NCBI RefSeq assembly: GCF_900068895.1
Contig: NZ_CDPK01000002.1
Location: 58,145 to 92,345 of the forward strand
Length of the DNA: 34,201 nucleotides
Direction of reading: 5' to 3'
Source of the DNA: Erwinia sp. ErVv1
GTDB taxonomy: Bacteria; Pseudomonadota; Gammaproteobacteria; Enterobacterales; Enterobacteriaceae
Shown here: one piece after another, positions 9,316-17,898 of the stretch
How the letters are laid out: each line of letters begins with the position of its first letter
Numbering within the stretch: position 1 is the stretch's first letter
Made by a program: the position numbers and the translations under genes
Notes under the pieces: generated by a model
What the model was told of the DNA's origin: nothing
What the model saw: the letters and a program-made list of their open reading frames with translations, nothing else
Databases searched by the model: none

Positions 9316-9506
9316 TCTGACCGCGCGTTTATGATGCAGTCGTAGGGCTGCATTTGGTTAACGGGCGGAATAGCGACCTTTATCACCTCTAATGCTCACA
9401 TTGGATCGCCTTTCCTCAGGCTAAAGTGGGCATTATCTGGTGTCATTTGCACCGACAGCTTCCCGGGTTGCCCATGCACCCCTGAAAGAATGAGAACAGG
9501 TGAATC

Positions 9507-12500
9507 ATGGCAGAGCCAGCGCTCGTCAGTATTGTTATTCCCTCTTATAAAACAGCCTGGTTCGAAGCCGCGCTGAAAAGCGCCCTCGATCAGGATTATC
9601 CTCACTGCGAAATCATTGTCAGTGACGACTGCCCGACGCTGTTTATCCGGGATGTGGTCAGTCGTTATCAGCCTCTGTCCCGTTTCCCGTTACGCTATAT
9701 CCGCAATGATCCTTCGCTGGGAGAAATCCTTAACGGCGAACAGTGCATTACCGAAAGCCGCGGTGAATTTATCAAATTCCTGTTTGATGACGATTTGCTA
9801 GCCCCTCACTGCGTCAGCGAACTGGTCAAAGCGATGAGTGCCGGGCCATCGGTAACGATGGCCACGTCAAGGCGCCATCGTATTGATGCCGTGGGTGAGC
9901 TGCTGAATGCAGTGCCAACCAATAGTCCTCCTGTCAGTGTCGACAGCGTGATGAATGGCCAGGACATTATTAACTTTATGAGCGGCTGCATCAGCAACTT
10001 CATCGGTGAGCCGAGCTGTGTACTGATGCGCCGCCAGCATCTGCTGGACATTGTCGCCACTGAGGATTCACTGTATTGCCTGAAAGGGGAATTAATGTAT
10101 TTCCTCGGCGATCTCACCCTCTACCTGAAAATTCTGCGCAAGGGCGATCTGGCATATCTGGTGGAACCGCTGTCCTCTTTCCGCATCACGGATGAGCAGG
10201 TCAGCCAGATGGGACGGGATAAAGATAAGCGTGCGGACATCAGTCACCGGAGATTACCGCAGTATTTGCTGGAGCTGGGTTGGGCGAAGCCTGACGAGCT
10301 TTTTAAAGGCAAAGTCAGGGTTGCTCCCTTTACCGACCTGCACAAACTGCACTGGGTGGATATCAGTGCGGCGCTGATGCGTGCTTTTGCCACCAGTGAG
10401 TTTTTCAGCTGGCTGGAGGCGCGCAGGCTGACGCCTGCACAGCAGGTATTGATCGAGCAGCACCATGCGGCTAATCCCGTCACGGTAAAAGTGGTGGCGG
10501 TGATCGGCGCACTGGGCAGCAAACCGTCTGCCGTTGAGCAGACACTCTCTTCCATCCGGCAGCAGCCTCGTACCGGATTAGAGATCACCCCGGTTGTCCT
10601 GAGTGATGAGCCTCTTACCCTGGCAGAGACAACGCTACAGGTGACGCAGAGCGATCTTTATCTCAGCGACGTGAATGCGGTGATTGAAAACCATGCCGGT
10701 GAGTGGTTTATCTTCCTGCAGGCAGGTGACAGATTCACTTCTTCAGGGCTGACCGCGCTGGCTGCCGCACTGCCGCAAATTGGCGATCTGCTGGCCGTCT
10801 ATGGCGATGAAGTGACGATGTCTGGCAGTGCACCCACGGCCTGTCTGTCACGGCCGGATTTCAACCTGGATCTGTTTCTCAGTTCACCGGCCACCATGGC
10901 GCATCACTGGCTGTTCCGGCGTGACCTGCTGCAGGCTGCCGGGGGGCTGGAAGAGGGCTGCGGCAATGCAGCCGAACTGGCCCTGATCCTGAAGCTAATT
11001 GAAAGTACTGGTTTCGCTTCAATCGGCCATCTGCCTGAGCCTTTACTGCTGACCAGCAGCAAGAAGGGCGATGCCGTGGAGGAAATGAGGGTTATTCAGC
11101 GCCATATCCACCAGCGCGGCTTCCAGGATGCTGAAATCAGCTGTGACGAAAACGGTCATTATCGCGTTCACTACCATCACCAGCATAAGCCGTTGGTCAG
11201 CATCGTGATTCTGGCAGGTGCTCATCTGCCATCGCTGATTGGCTGCCTGACCAGCGTAATGGAAAGAACGCGTTATCCCCACTATGAACTGATTATTGTT
11301 GCCGATAATCAAGGCTCACCAGCCCGTGACGGCTGGTTAAGCGAAATTGGCCGGCTGGAAGGCAGCGGCATTAAAGTCTGCGCTTTCCCGGACAAATTCC
11401 AGCGCAGCGGCATGAGCAATCTGGCCGTCGCTTCAGCCAGTGGCGAATACCTGCTGTATCTGCATGCCGAGCTGGCGATCAGCGATGAATACTGGCTGGA
11501 CAATCTGCTTAATCACGCTCTGCGGCCGGAAGTAGGCATTGTCGGTGGCAGGCAGCTTACCCCTTCTGGACGAGTCCATCATGCCGGTTATGTGCTGGGC
11601 ATTGACGGGCTGGCGGGCGAGGTGTTCAAAGGGGCAGTTGAGCAGCAGGTGACGATGATGAACCGCCTGCGCCTGGAACAGAATTATAGCGCGGTCTCCG
11701 GTGACTTTATGCTGGTGCGAAAAGAGGCATTGCTGGCGGTGGACGGTTTCGACGCCTCATTACACCGCTATGACGATATCGACTTCTGCCTGCGCATACG
11801 AGAGCAGGGCTATTTAACGGTCTGGACACCCCATGCCCGCATTCTGCGCAGCAGCGCAGAGGACAGCCAGCCGGAAAATGCCTCTCAGCTCAGCCTGGAG
11901 CAGGACACCCTGTATCAGCGCTGGCAGCCTCTGATTGCCCGCGACCCGGCCTACAACAGTTCTCTTTCCTTTAAAAGTAAAACCTTTGAACTGGAAGCCC
12001 ATAGTCTTACCTGCTGGAACCCCCTGGCCGGGATATCGGTTCCGACTCTTTTTGCCGTCACCGACGAGAAACAGGACAAAGCCAGCTGGCAGATCCGTGA
12101 GGGGCTTAATGCTCTGCAGCAACAGGGCATCGTTAGCGGGATGTCGCTGGCGGAACTGCCCGATCTGGCTCGCGTGGCGCAGTATCAGCCAGACAGCATT
12201 ATTTTACAGCATCAGACCACCGCAGCTTTTCAGATCTGGACGGCAGGGCTGCCGCGCATTGATAAGCTGTTCAAAGTTTACTGGCTCGATCAAAACGTGC
12301 CGACGCTGGGATTAAAAAACCATTATCGCCACGACCTGAAAAATGAGGCGGTGATCCAGCTGAAGAACACCCTCAGCCGCATGGACCGGCTGATTGTCTC
12401 CTCTGCAGGGCTGGCGGAAGCGCTGGAAGGGTTGCACAGCGACATCGTGGCTCTGCCAGTTTGCCTGTCTGAGGCCAGCTGGAGCGGGCTGCACACTTAC

Positions 12501-13019
12501 CGCAACCGCGGGAAGAAACCTCGGGTGGGCTGGTCTGGCACGGCCGACGAATTTACCGATCTTGCCGTTATCGCCGATCTTATACGGGAGTTCGCGGATA
12601 AGGTTGAATGGATCGTGCTGGGCACCTGCCCGGACAGCCTGCGGCACTGTATTCATGAAGTCCATGGCCAGGGGATTCCGGAACTTTATGGCCAGCGGCT
12701 GGCCTCGTTAAATCTCGACCTGGCTCTGGTCCCGGCTGAAGATAACTTTTTCAGCGCCTGCAAAAACAACCTGAAATTACTGCAGTTTGGTGCCTGCGCT
12801 ATTCCGGTGATCTGCAGCGATGTGCGCAGTTTCCAGGGGGCGCTGCCGGTCACCCGGGTCAGAAACCGTTTTAAAGACTGGCGGGATGCGTTGCGGATGC
12901 ATCTCAACGATCCCGTGGCCAGTGAGCGTCTGGGCCGGGAATTACAGGTTGTCGTTGAGCAGGACTGGATGCTGACGGGGTCAGAACTGTCGCTTTTTGC
13001 TCAGATATGGCTGCAGTAA
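9507..13019 (+). CDS. Giant multidomain glycosyltransferase 2, paralogue of the preceding gene
   Basis: This 1170-aa protein is collinear with its upstream neighbour over its whole length, sharing long stretches such as QNYSAVSGDFMLVR and RVRNRFKDWRDA, so the two arose by duplication. The N-terminal GT2 module looks complete: VSIVIPSYKT at 7-16 and DDD at 94-96. The second and third modules match those of the neighbour. The C-terminal GT-B module has lost features: the GCGHYR motif is replaced by unrelated residues at about 852-863, and the glutamate of the KSNLRLMEYGA motif is Q1093. It may therefore transfer a sugar only through its GT-A part. AGGTGA precedes the ATG closely. It lies 191 bases after the first copy. 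Action on flagellin is inferred from context. Confidence 0.84.
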   Translation: MAEPALVSIVIPSYKTAWFEAALKSALDQDYPHCEIIVSDDCPTLFIRDVVSRYQPLSRFPLRYIRNDPSLGEILNGEQCITESRGEFIKFLFDDDLLAPHCVSELVKAMSAGPSVTMATSRRHRIDAVGELLNAVPTNSPPVSVDSVMNGQDIINFMSGCISNFIGEPSCVLMRRQHLLDIVATEDSLYCLKGELMYFLGDLTLYLKILRKGDLAYLVEPLSSFRITDEQVSQMGRDKDKRADISHRRLPQYLLELGWAKPDELFKGKVRVAPFTDLHKLHWVDISAALMRAFATSEFFSWLEARRLTPAQQVLIEQHHAANPVTVKVVAVIGALGSKPSAVEQTLSSIRQQPRTGLEITPVVLSDEPLTLAETTLQVTQSDLYLSDVNAVIENHAGEWFIFLQAGDRFTSSGLTALAAALPQIGDLLAVYGDEVTMSGSAPTACLSRPDFNLDLFLSSPATMAHHWLFRRDLLQAAGGLEEGCGNAAELALILKLIESTGFASIGHLPEPLLLTSSKKGDAVEEMRVIQRHIHQRGFQDAEISCDENGHYRVHYHHQHKPLVSIVILAGAHLPSLIGCLTSVMERTRYPHYELIIVADNQGSPARDGWLSEIGRLEGSGIKVCAFPDKFQRSGMSNLAVASASGEYLLYLHAELAISDEYWLDNLLNHALRPEVGIVGGRQLTPSGRVHHAGYVLGIDGLAGEVFKGAVEQQVTMMNRLRLEQNYSAVSGDFMLVRKEALLAVDGFDASLHRYDDIDFCLRIREQGYLTVWTPHARILRSSAEDSQPENASQLSLEQDTLYQRWQPLIARDPAYNSSLSFKSKTFELEAHSLTCWNPLAGISVPTLFAVTDEKQDKASWQIREGLNALQQQGIVSGMSLAELPDLARVAQYQPDSIILQHQTTAAFQIWTAGLPRIDKLFKVYWLDQNVPTLGLKNHYRHDLKNEAVIQLKNTLSRMDRLIVSSAGLAEALEGLHSDIVALPVCLSEASWSGLHTYRNRGKKPRVGWSGTADEFTDLAVIADLIREFADKVEWIVLGTCPDSLRHCIHEVHGQGIPELYGQRLASLNLDLALVPAEDNFFSACKNNLKLLQFGACAIPVICSDVRSFQGALPVTRVRNRFKDWRDALRMHLNDPVASERLGRELQVVVEQDWMLTGSELSLFAQIWLQ

Positions 13020-13023
13020 ACTT

Positions 13024-13059
13024 CCCGACTCTGCCACTCACAGGGCTGGCAGAGCCGGG
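13024..13059 (+). terminator. Long hairpin after the second glycosyltransferase (weak terminator or processing site)
   Basis: CCCGACTCTGCCA at 13024-13036 pairs with TGGCAGAGCCGGG at 13047-13059 with a single mismatch. The following bases are ATAATTTAATC, which is not a strong T run. It starts five bases after the stop of the glycosyltransferase gene and sits before the aminotransferase ATG, so it could partly terminate or stabilise the upstream message. Confidence 0.5.
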
Positions 13060-13088
13060 ATAATTTAATCAATAGCAGGTGATGCAAT

Positions 13089-14237
13089 ATGAACAATAGC
13101 GACCCTAAAGCTGCCTCTTCCGTCCTGGTCACCAGCCCACTGATGCCGCCGCTGGAAGAATTTATCCCGTATCTGGAGAATATCTGGAAGAGCAAGCAAT
13201 TGACGAACGGCGGGCCATATCATCAGGCACTGGAACAGGCGCTGGCTGACTATCTGGGGGTGGAGCATATTTGTCTGTTTGCCAACGGCACGCTGGCGCT
13301 GGTGACCGCTTTGCAGGCATTGCGTATCACTGGCGAAGTGATTACCACGCCTTACTCTTTTGTCGCCACGTCTCATTCGTTGTTGTGGAATGATATTAAA
13401 CCAGTCTTTGTGGATATTGATCCGGTCACCTGCAATCTGGACCCTGCGAAAATTGAAGCGGCAATCACCCCTGCGACCAGCGCTATCATGCCGGTGCATT
13501 GCTATGGTATCCCTTGTGATGTCGAACGTATCCAGCATATTGCCGACAATTATGGCCTGAAAGTGATCTACGATGCGGCGCACTGTTTTGCGGTGAAGCA
13601 GGAAGGAGTCAGCGTGCTGCAACATGGCGACCTTTCGGTCCTGAGTTTTCATGCCACCAAAGTGTTTAACACCTTTGAGGGTGGGGCGATTATTTGCCCG
13701 GATGCAAAAATCAAACGCCGCATTGATTACCTGAAAAACTTTGGTTTCGCGGATGAAACCACCGTGGTGGCGCCTGGTATCAACGGCAAAATGAATGAAT
13801 TTCAGGCGGCTTTTGGCATGCTGCAGCTCAAGCACATTGATGCTGCGCTGGCAGTGCGTCAGACCATTTACCAGAATTATCGCCAGGCGCTGGCGCATAT
13901 CCACGGTATCTCTTTCCTCGCTCCTCAGGAGACAACGGCGTGGAACCATGCTTACTGCCCCATGTTCATTCATGAAGGACTCTTTCCACTGAGCCGCGAT
14001 CAACTCTATACCGAGCTGAAAGCTCACGGCATCTTTGTCAGGCGGTACTTCTATCCGTTGATTTCAGCGTTTCCTATGTATCGGGGTTATGAATCTTCAG
14101 CGGAGGCCAACCTGCCGGTAGCCCGCAAAATGGCGCAGAGCGTACTTTGCCTGCCAATCCATCCGAACCTCTCTGCGGCTGAGCAAAATCAGATTATTGC
14201 GATCATTATTCGCGCCAGCAGCGTCAATGCTGCCTGA
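13089..14237 (+). CDS. DegT/DnrJ/EryC1-family sugar aminotransferase (VioA-like)
   Basis: This PLP enzyme (382 aa) belongs to the family that aminates keto-sugar nucleotides. The PLP lysine is K191 in SFHATKVFNTFEGG, with the cofactor-binding D162 in YDAAH, the TNGGP entry motif near residues 39-43 and TPYSFVATSHSL at 87-98. In Pseudomonas flagellin islands the equivalent enzyme, VioA, makes dTDP-viosamine from dTDP-4-keto-6-deoxyglucose; the same reaction is the best guess here, but the family also acts on other 4-keto and 3-keto sugars. AGGTGA stands six bases before the ATG. The gene follows the glycosyltransferases and precedes the acyltransferase that would act on its amine product. Confidence 0.9.
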   Translation: MNNSDPKAASSVLVTSPLMPPLEEFIPYLENIWKSKQLTNGGPYHQALEQALADYLGVEHICLFANGTLALVTALQALRITGEVITTPYSFVATSHSLLWNDIKPVFVDIDPVTCNLDPAKIEAAITPATSAIMPVHCYGIPCDVERIQHIADNYGLKVIYDAAHCFAVKQEGVSVLQHGDLSVLSFHATKVFNTFEGGAIICPDAKIKRRIDYLKNFGFADETTVVAPGINGKMNEFQAAFGMLQLKHIDAALAVRQTIYQNYRQALAHIHGISFLAPQETTAWNHAYCPMFIHEGLFPLSRDQLYTELKAHGIFVRRYFYPLISAFPMYRGYESSAEANLPVARKMAQSVLCLPIHPNLSAAEQNQIIAIIIRASSVNAA

Positions 14238-14280
14238 AAGAGAAAGCAGCTTTCAATCTCCGGATAAGAGAGAGAAAACG

Positions 14281-14307
14281 GGCGGTATTCACCGCCTGAC
14301 TTTTCTT
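14281..14307 (+). terminator. Possible weak terminator after the aminotransferase gene
   Basis: GGCGGT (14281-14286), loop ATTC, ACCGCC (14291-14296), then TGACTTTTCTT. The stem is only six base pairs and the T run is broken, so partial termination is the most that can be said. Confidence 0.35.
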
Positions 14308-14360
14308 CATTTTATGTCAAATTAAGGCTTATTCCCGTAGCACACTGACGGACGATAAGT

Positions 14361-15005
14361 ATGAAACTGGCTATTTATGGCGCCGGCGGCTTAGGTCGTG
14401 AGGTACTGGTTCTGGCACAGCGTATTCAGCATGCAGCGCCCCGCTGGGATGAAATGCTATTTATTGATGATATAGCCCCTAACCGTGAAGTGAAGGGCAC
14501 TGCCGTGATTACGTTTGAACAGGCTCTCAGTCAGGATATTGCGGTAGTGATTGCGGTGGGAGAGCCTGAAGCGCGTGCTCGGCTGGCGGAGAAGGTCCTG
14601 CGTCAGGGCATTCCGCTCGCCACCTTGATTCATCCTGATGTGGTGCTGACTGACTGTAGCCGAATCGGTGCCGGATGTGTGCTCTCCGCCGGTGTGTTTA
14701 TCTCCTGCGATGTGGTGCTGGGGCAGAACGTTTACCTGCAGCCTTATTCCAGCGTCGGACACGATTGCCAGGTAGGCAATCATAGCGTGCTTTCCACCTA
14801 TGTAACGATGGGGGGGAATTGTCTGATTGGGGAGCGCGTATTTATCGGCATGAGCGCGGTGATTCAGCAGCGGGTCACCGTAGGAAAGGATGTCATTATT
14901 GGCATGGGCGCAGCGGTGTTTAATTCTGTTCAGGAAGGCGTGATTGCATTAGGTAATCCGGCACGTGTCATGCGCAAAAACGATGAAAAGCGCGTATTCA
15001 AATAG
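14361..15005 (+). CDS. PglD/NeuD-type sugar N-acyltransferase
   Basis: This 214-aa protein has the two-part layout of PglD/NeuD enzymes: an N-terminal Rossmann-like half with GAGGLG at 7-12, and a C-terminal left-handed beta-helix of hexapeptide repeats (about 95-200, e.g. IGAGCVLSAGVFI, VGNHSVLSTYVTMGG). H134 in SSVGHDC is at the place of the catalytic histidine that activates the sugar amine. Such enzymes take an acyl group from acyl-CoA, or in some pathways from an acyl-ACP, to a 4-amino sugar nucleotide. Beside a VioA-like aminotransferase and an ACP gene, an acyl group other than acetate is plausible. It is the last intact gene before the methyltransferase remnant. Confidence 0.88.
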   Translation: MKLAIYGAGGLGREVLVLAQRIQHAAPRWDEMLFIDDIAPNREVKGTAVITFEQALSQDIAVVIAVGEPEARARLAEKVLRQGIPLATLIHPDVVLTDCSRIGAGCVLSAGVFISCDVVLGQNVYLQPYSSVGHDCQVGNHSVLSTYVTMGGNCLIGERVFIGMSAVIQQRVTVGKDVIIGMGAAVFNSVQEGVIALGNPARVMRKNDEKRVFK

Positions 15006-15031
15006 TTGAAACGCAGCGGTGGGGCTTAAGG

Positions 15032-15297
15032 ATGGATTTTCTTTCTCGTATTACTGAACGCCATACCCATTTTTTACTGGCGTTAGACAAAATCCATCAG
15101 AATACATTGCCGGTAGTGCTTTGCGGCAGCGGCTATGTCGCCGAATTTGTGGACAGAGTGGACACCTGGCCCCGTACTACTATGCCAATCATTATCTCGT
15201 TCATGACCTGATCACATTGAGCAATCATCATAAGAAGTATGCTTACGACCTGGTGCTGTATGCGCTGCCTCCCGCGTTAGCTGCCCCTTCAGTGTAA
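15032..15297 (+). pseudogene. Broken remnant of an FkbM-like methyltransferase
   Basis: An ATG at 15032 opens a 59-codon frame (MDFLSRITERHTHFLLALDK..., with a VVLCGSGYVAEF glycine motif) that stops at 15211. From about 15169 a different frame runs to TAA at 15295-15297, reading LAPYYYANHYLVHDL and then HHKKYAYDLVLYALP. The first part looks like the start, and the second like the typical VLYA-containing end, of an FkbM-family SAM-dependent methyltransferase of about 300 aa. The middle, some 200 residues, is missing and the two pieces are out of frame. I therefore read it as an internally deleted gene, and it accounts for most of the 326-base gap before the ACP gene. The FkbM assignment rests on short motifs. 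A short intact protein of 59 aa is the alternative. Confidence 0.5.
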
Positions 15298-15331
15298 GCG
15301 AGTTTATTTTAAGCTAATTGAGAAAATCATC

Positions 15332-15568
15332 ATGTCTGATATTGAAAAATATAACCTTATTTTTGTTGAAACCTTTGAAGTTGATGAAGCTATTCTGCCT
15401 GACTACAAATATCAGGATACTCCTGCCTGGGATTCGGTCGGCCACATGAGCATGATTGCCGCGCTGGAAGAGAGCTTTGATATCATGCTGGATACGGAGG
15501 ATATTATTGCGTTCTCCTCCTGGGCTGCGGGCAAAGAAATTCTGAAAAAATACGACGTCGTATTATAG
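15332..15568 (+). CDS. Acyl carrier protein
   Basis: This small acidic helical protein (78 aa) has the phosphopantetheine attachment serine S35 in WDSVGHMSM, the standard DSx motif, with helix I before it and EDIIAF typical of helix III. As holo-ACP it would hold an acyl chain as a thioester for the adjacent reductases, ligase and acyltransferase. It is not the housekeeping AcpP, being diverged and lying next to sugar genes. It opens a tightly packed run of genes: the next ATG is eight bases away. No phosphopantetheinyl transferase is encoded here, so a general one must serve it. Confidence 0.9.
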   Translation: MSDIEKYNLIFVETFEVDEAILPDYKYQDTPAWDSVGHMSMIAALEESFDIMLDTEDIIAFSSWAAGKEILKKYDVVL

Positions 15569-15576
15569 GAGTTTTT

Positions 15577-16320
15577 ATGTTACTCGCTGGAAAATGGGCG
15601 GTTATTACCGGATGCCTGCAGGGCATTGGTAAAGCCACGTTGGAAACGTTTGCGGCTTCTGGTGCCTCCGTTTTTGCCTGCTGCCAGCAAGAAGATGAGG
15701 CATTTTCAGATCTGATTGCCACGCTGCAGGATCGCTATCAGGTTGAGATTATTCCTGTCTTGTTTGATCTGCTGGATGAAGCTTCTATTAAACTCGGCGT
15801 ACAGACCATTCAGAAAGCCAAAAAACCGATCGATATCCTTGTGAACATTGCAGGGGCAAATTTTGATGCGTTATTCCCGATGATGACGCTCGCTGAGCTG
15901 CAGAAAACTTTTGCGATTAACGTGTTCTCTCAACTGGTCTTCACCCAGTACATCACCAGACTGATGCTTCGCCAGAAAAAGGGCAGCGTCATCAATATTT
16001 CCAGTATCTCTGCCCTGGACGGTAATCCGGGCCAGCTCGCTTATGCCGCATCAAAGGCGGCCTGGATTGCGGCAACAAAAACCCTTTCAGCAGAGCTCGG
16101 TCCTCAGGGGATTCGGGTCAATGCGGTGGCGCCGGGCGTGATTGCCACAGCAATGACCGCTGAGCTGCCGGAAGCGGTGATGGCAAGGCAGATGGCGCGG
16201 TGTGAACTGAAGCGTCCTGGCCTGCCGGAAGAAGTGGCGAATGTGTTGCTGTATCTGGCTTCGGACAGCGCCAGCTACATTACCGGCCAGATTATTCGGG
16301 TCGATGGCGGGATGGGCTGA
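15577..16320 (+). CDS. Short-chain dehydrogenase/reductase, FabG-like (first copy)
   Basis: This classical SDR (247 aa) has TGCLQGIG at 11-18 for NAD(P) binding, N115 and the catalytic S143, Y156 and K160 in the ISSISALDGNPGQLAYAASK segment. The C-terminus SYITGQIIRVDGG is typical of 3-oxoacyl-ACP reductases. Next to an ACP it most likely reduces a keto group on an ACP-bound acyl chain, although SDRs acting on nucleotide sugars look similar. GGAG lies six bases before the ATG. It has a close tandem paralogue ten bases downstream, suggesting two successive reductions or complementary stereochemistry. Confidence 0.9.
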   Translation: MLLAGKWAVITGCLQGIGKATLETFAASGASVFACCQQEDEAFSDLIATLQDRYQVEIIPVLFDLLDEASIKLGVQTIQKAKKPIDILVNIAGANFDALFPMMTLAELQKTFAINVFSQLVFTQYITRLMLRQKKGSVINISSISALDGNPGQLAYAASKAAWIAATKTLSAELGPQGIRVNAVAPGVIATAMTAELPEAVMARQMARCELKRPGLPEEVANVLLYLASDSASYITGQIIRVDGGMG

Positions 16321-16330
16321 GGGGATAACT

Positions 16331-17074
16331 ATGTTAATGCAGGGCAAAACAGTATTGATCACTGGCTGCCGCCGAGGGATGGGGCGGGCAATGGTAGAGG
16401 TTTTTGCCGCCAACGGCGCCAATATTTATGCACATGTGCGTGCCGAAGATGACGATTTTATTGCTGACATGCAGCAAATTGCCGCCGCCTGTCAGGTAGA
16501 CATCTGGCCGCTGTTTTTTGACATGACGGATCCCGCCGCGATGAAGTTGGCGGTGAAGCGCATCATGGCAGAAAAGCGGCCGCTTGCCGCGGTGATAAAC
16601 AATGCCGGGATCACCCATAACAGTCTGTTTCAAATGACCACCGAGGCTCAGCTTCGTCAGCAGTTTGAGGTTAATTTCTTTGCGGTGTACCTTTTCAGCC
16701 AGTTCATGGTCAAGCTGATGCTGCGCAATGGCGAGGGCAGCCTGATTAACATCGCTTCCACCGCAGGGGAAGATGGTAATCCCGGAAAATCTGCTTATGG
16801 TGCAGCGAAAGCCGCGCTGATTGCCATGACCAAATCCATTGCCGCCGAGTTGGGAGAGCATGGTATCCGTGCCAACTGTATCGCCCCCGGCATTACCGAG
16901 ACGGAAATGCTGCTGACCATGCCGGAACAGGTGGTTGAAGCAGCCAGGCAGGGGGCTGATTTACGCCGTGCGGGTTTGCCTTCAGAAATTGCAGAAACCG
17001 CATTGTTCCTGGCTTCTGAACTGTCCAGCTACGTTACCGGCCAGACTATCCGGGTGGATGGAGGGTTAAAATGA
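16331..17074 (+). CDS. Short-chain dehydrogenase/reductase, FabG-like (second copy)
   Basis: The protein has 247 aa, the same length as its neighbour, and shares its layout: TGCRRGMG at 11-18, catalytic S143, Y156 and K160 (EDGNPGKSAYGAAK), and SYVTGQTIRVDGG at the end. I chose the ATG at 16331 because it gives the family's normal N-terminus (MQGKTVLITG) and has GAGGGG just before it; the open frame runs further up, but that part overlaps the first SDR and matches nothing. The stop overlaps the start of the transketolase gene by four bases. It probably reduces an acyl or sugar keto group; the exact substrate is unknown. Confidence 0.9.
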   Translation: MLMQGKTVLITGCRRGMGRAMVEVFAANGANIYAHVRAEDDDFIADMQQIAAACQVDIWPLFFDMTDPAAMKLAVKRIMAEKRPLAAVINNAGITHNSLFQMTTEAQLRQQFEVNFFAVYLFSQFMVKLMLRNGEGSLINIASTAGEDGNPGKSAYGAAKAALIAMTKSIAAELGEHGIRANCIAPGITETEMLLTMPEQVVEAARQGADLRRAGLPSEIAETALFLASELSSYVTGQTIRVDGGLK

Positions 17075-17898
17075 GCCAGCCCATCACTGCTTTACGTGAG
17101 ACCGCGACGGCAATCCGTAAAAGTATTTTGACCGTGGCCTGGAACGCGCCCAGCGATGGGGTACATATTTCGCCAGCCCTGTCGATGACCGATGTGCTGG
17201 CCGTGTTGTACGGGAGTGTGATGCGCTACAGGCCTGCGAAAATTACCGACAGGCAACGTGATGTGTTCATTCTGAGTAAAGGCCATGCCGCACTGGGCCT
17301 CTACGCGACGCTGTTTCATCATCAGATAATCAGCGAAACGCAGTTGAACAGCTTTGAGATTAATGGTTCTGTGCTGCAGGTTCACCCCACCAAACATGAA
17401 GAGTACGGCATTGATTTTTCGGGCGGCAGTCTGGGTCAGGGGATGAGTTTTGCCATTGGACTGGCGTTGAGTCACCGTTTGCAATGCCAGCCATGGCAAA
17501 CCTATGTGCTGATCGGCGACGGTGAATGCAATGAAGGCGCTGTCTGGGAAGGGGCGTTTATGGCTGCGCAACACCGACTGGATAACCTGACGGTGATTGT
17601 CGACCAAAATGGCCTGCAGTCCGACGGTTTTACCGACGATATTATGTGCATGAATCTGCCCGCGCTCTGGCAGGCCGCCAGCTGGCAGACCCTGACCTGC
17701 GACGGGCACGATCATCAGGCGCTTCTGGCGGCTTTCAACACGCTGCGCGATGGCAGGCCGAAAGTGATCCTGGCCCGGACGGTGAAGGGGAAAGGGGTTT
17801 CTTTTATGGAAAATAATAAAGAATTCCACCGTAACCGCTTGAACGAACAGCAAATGCAGCAGGCGCTGGCCGAACTTGATGGAGAGAAATCATGCTGA
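17071..17898 (+). CDS. Transketolase-like protein, N-terminal (ThDP-binding) subunit
   Basis: This 275-aa protein corresponds to the N-terminal third to half of transketolase. The thiamine diphosphate motif is complete: GDGECNEGAVWEGAFMAAQH from G149 and the terminal N180 of LTVIVDQN. LSKGHAALGLYA (about 69-79) and GGSLGQGMSFAIG (about 118-130) are also typical. Split transketolases are frequent in archaea and in bacterial polysaccharide and secondary-metabolite clusters, where they transfer two-carbon units rather than serve the pentose phosphate pathway. The partner subunit follows with a seven-base overlap, so the two are probably made together as an alpha2beta2 enzyme. Confidence 0.93.
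   Translation: MSQPITALRETATAIRKSILTVAWNAPSDGVHISPALSMTDVLAVLYGSVMRYRPAKITDRQRDVFILSKGHAALGLYATLFHHQIISETQLNSFEINGSVLQVHPTKHEEYGIDFSGGSLGQGMSFAIGLALSHRLQCQPWQTYVLIGDGECNEGAVWEGAFMAAQHRLDNLTVIVDQNGLQSDGFTDDIMCMNLPALWQAASWQTLTCDGHDHQALLAAFNTLRDGRPKVILARTVKGKGVSFMENNKEFHRNRLNEQQMQQALAELDGEKSC

Noticed and set aside
16241-16330. 30-codon upstream extension of the second SDR
   Set aside because: It overlaps the end of the first SDR and does not resemble an SDR N-terminus; the ATG at 16331 with GAGGGG before it gives the normal start.
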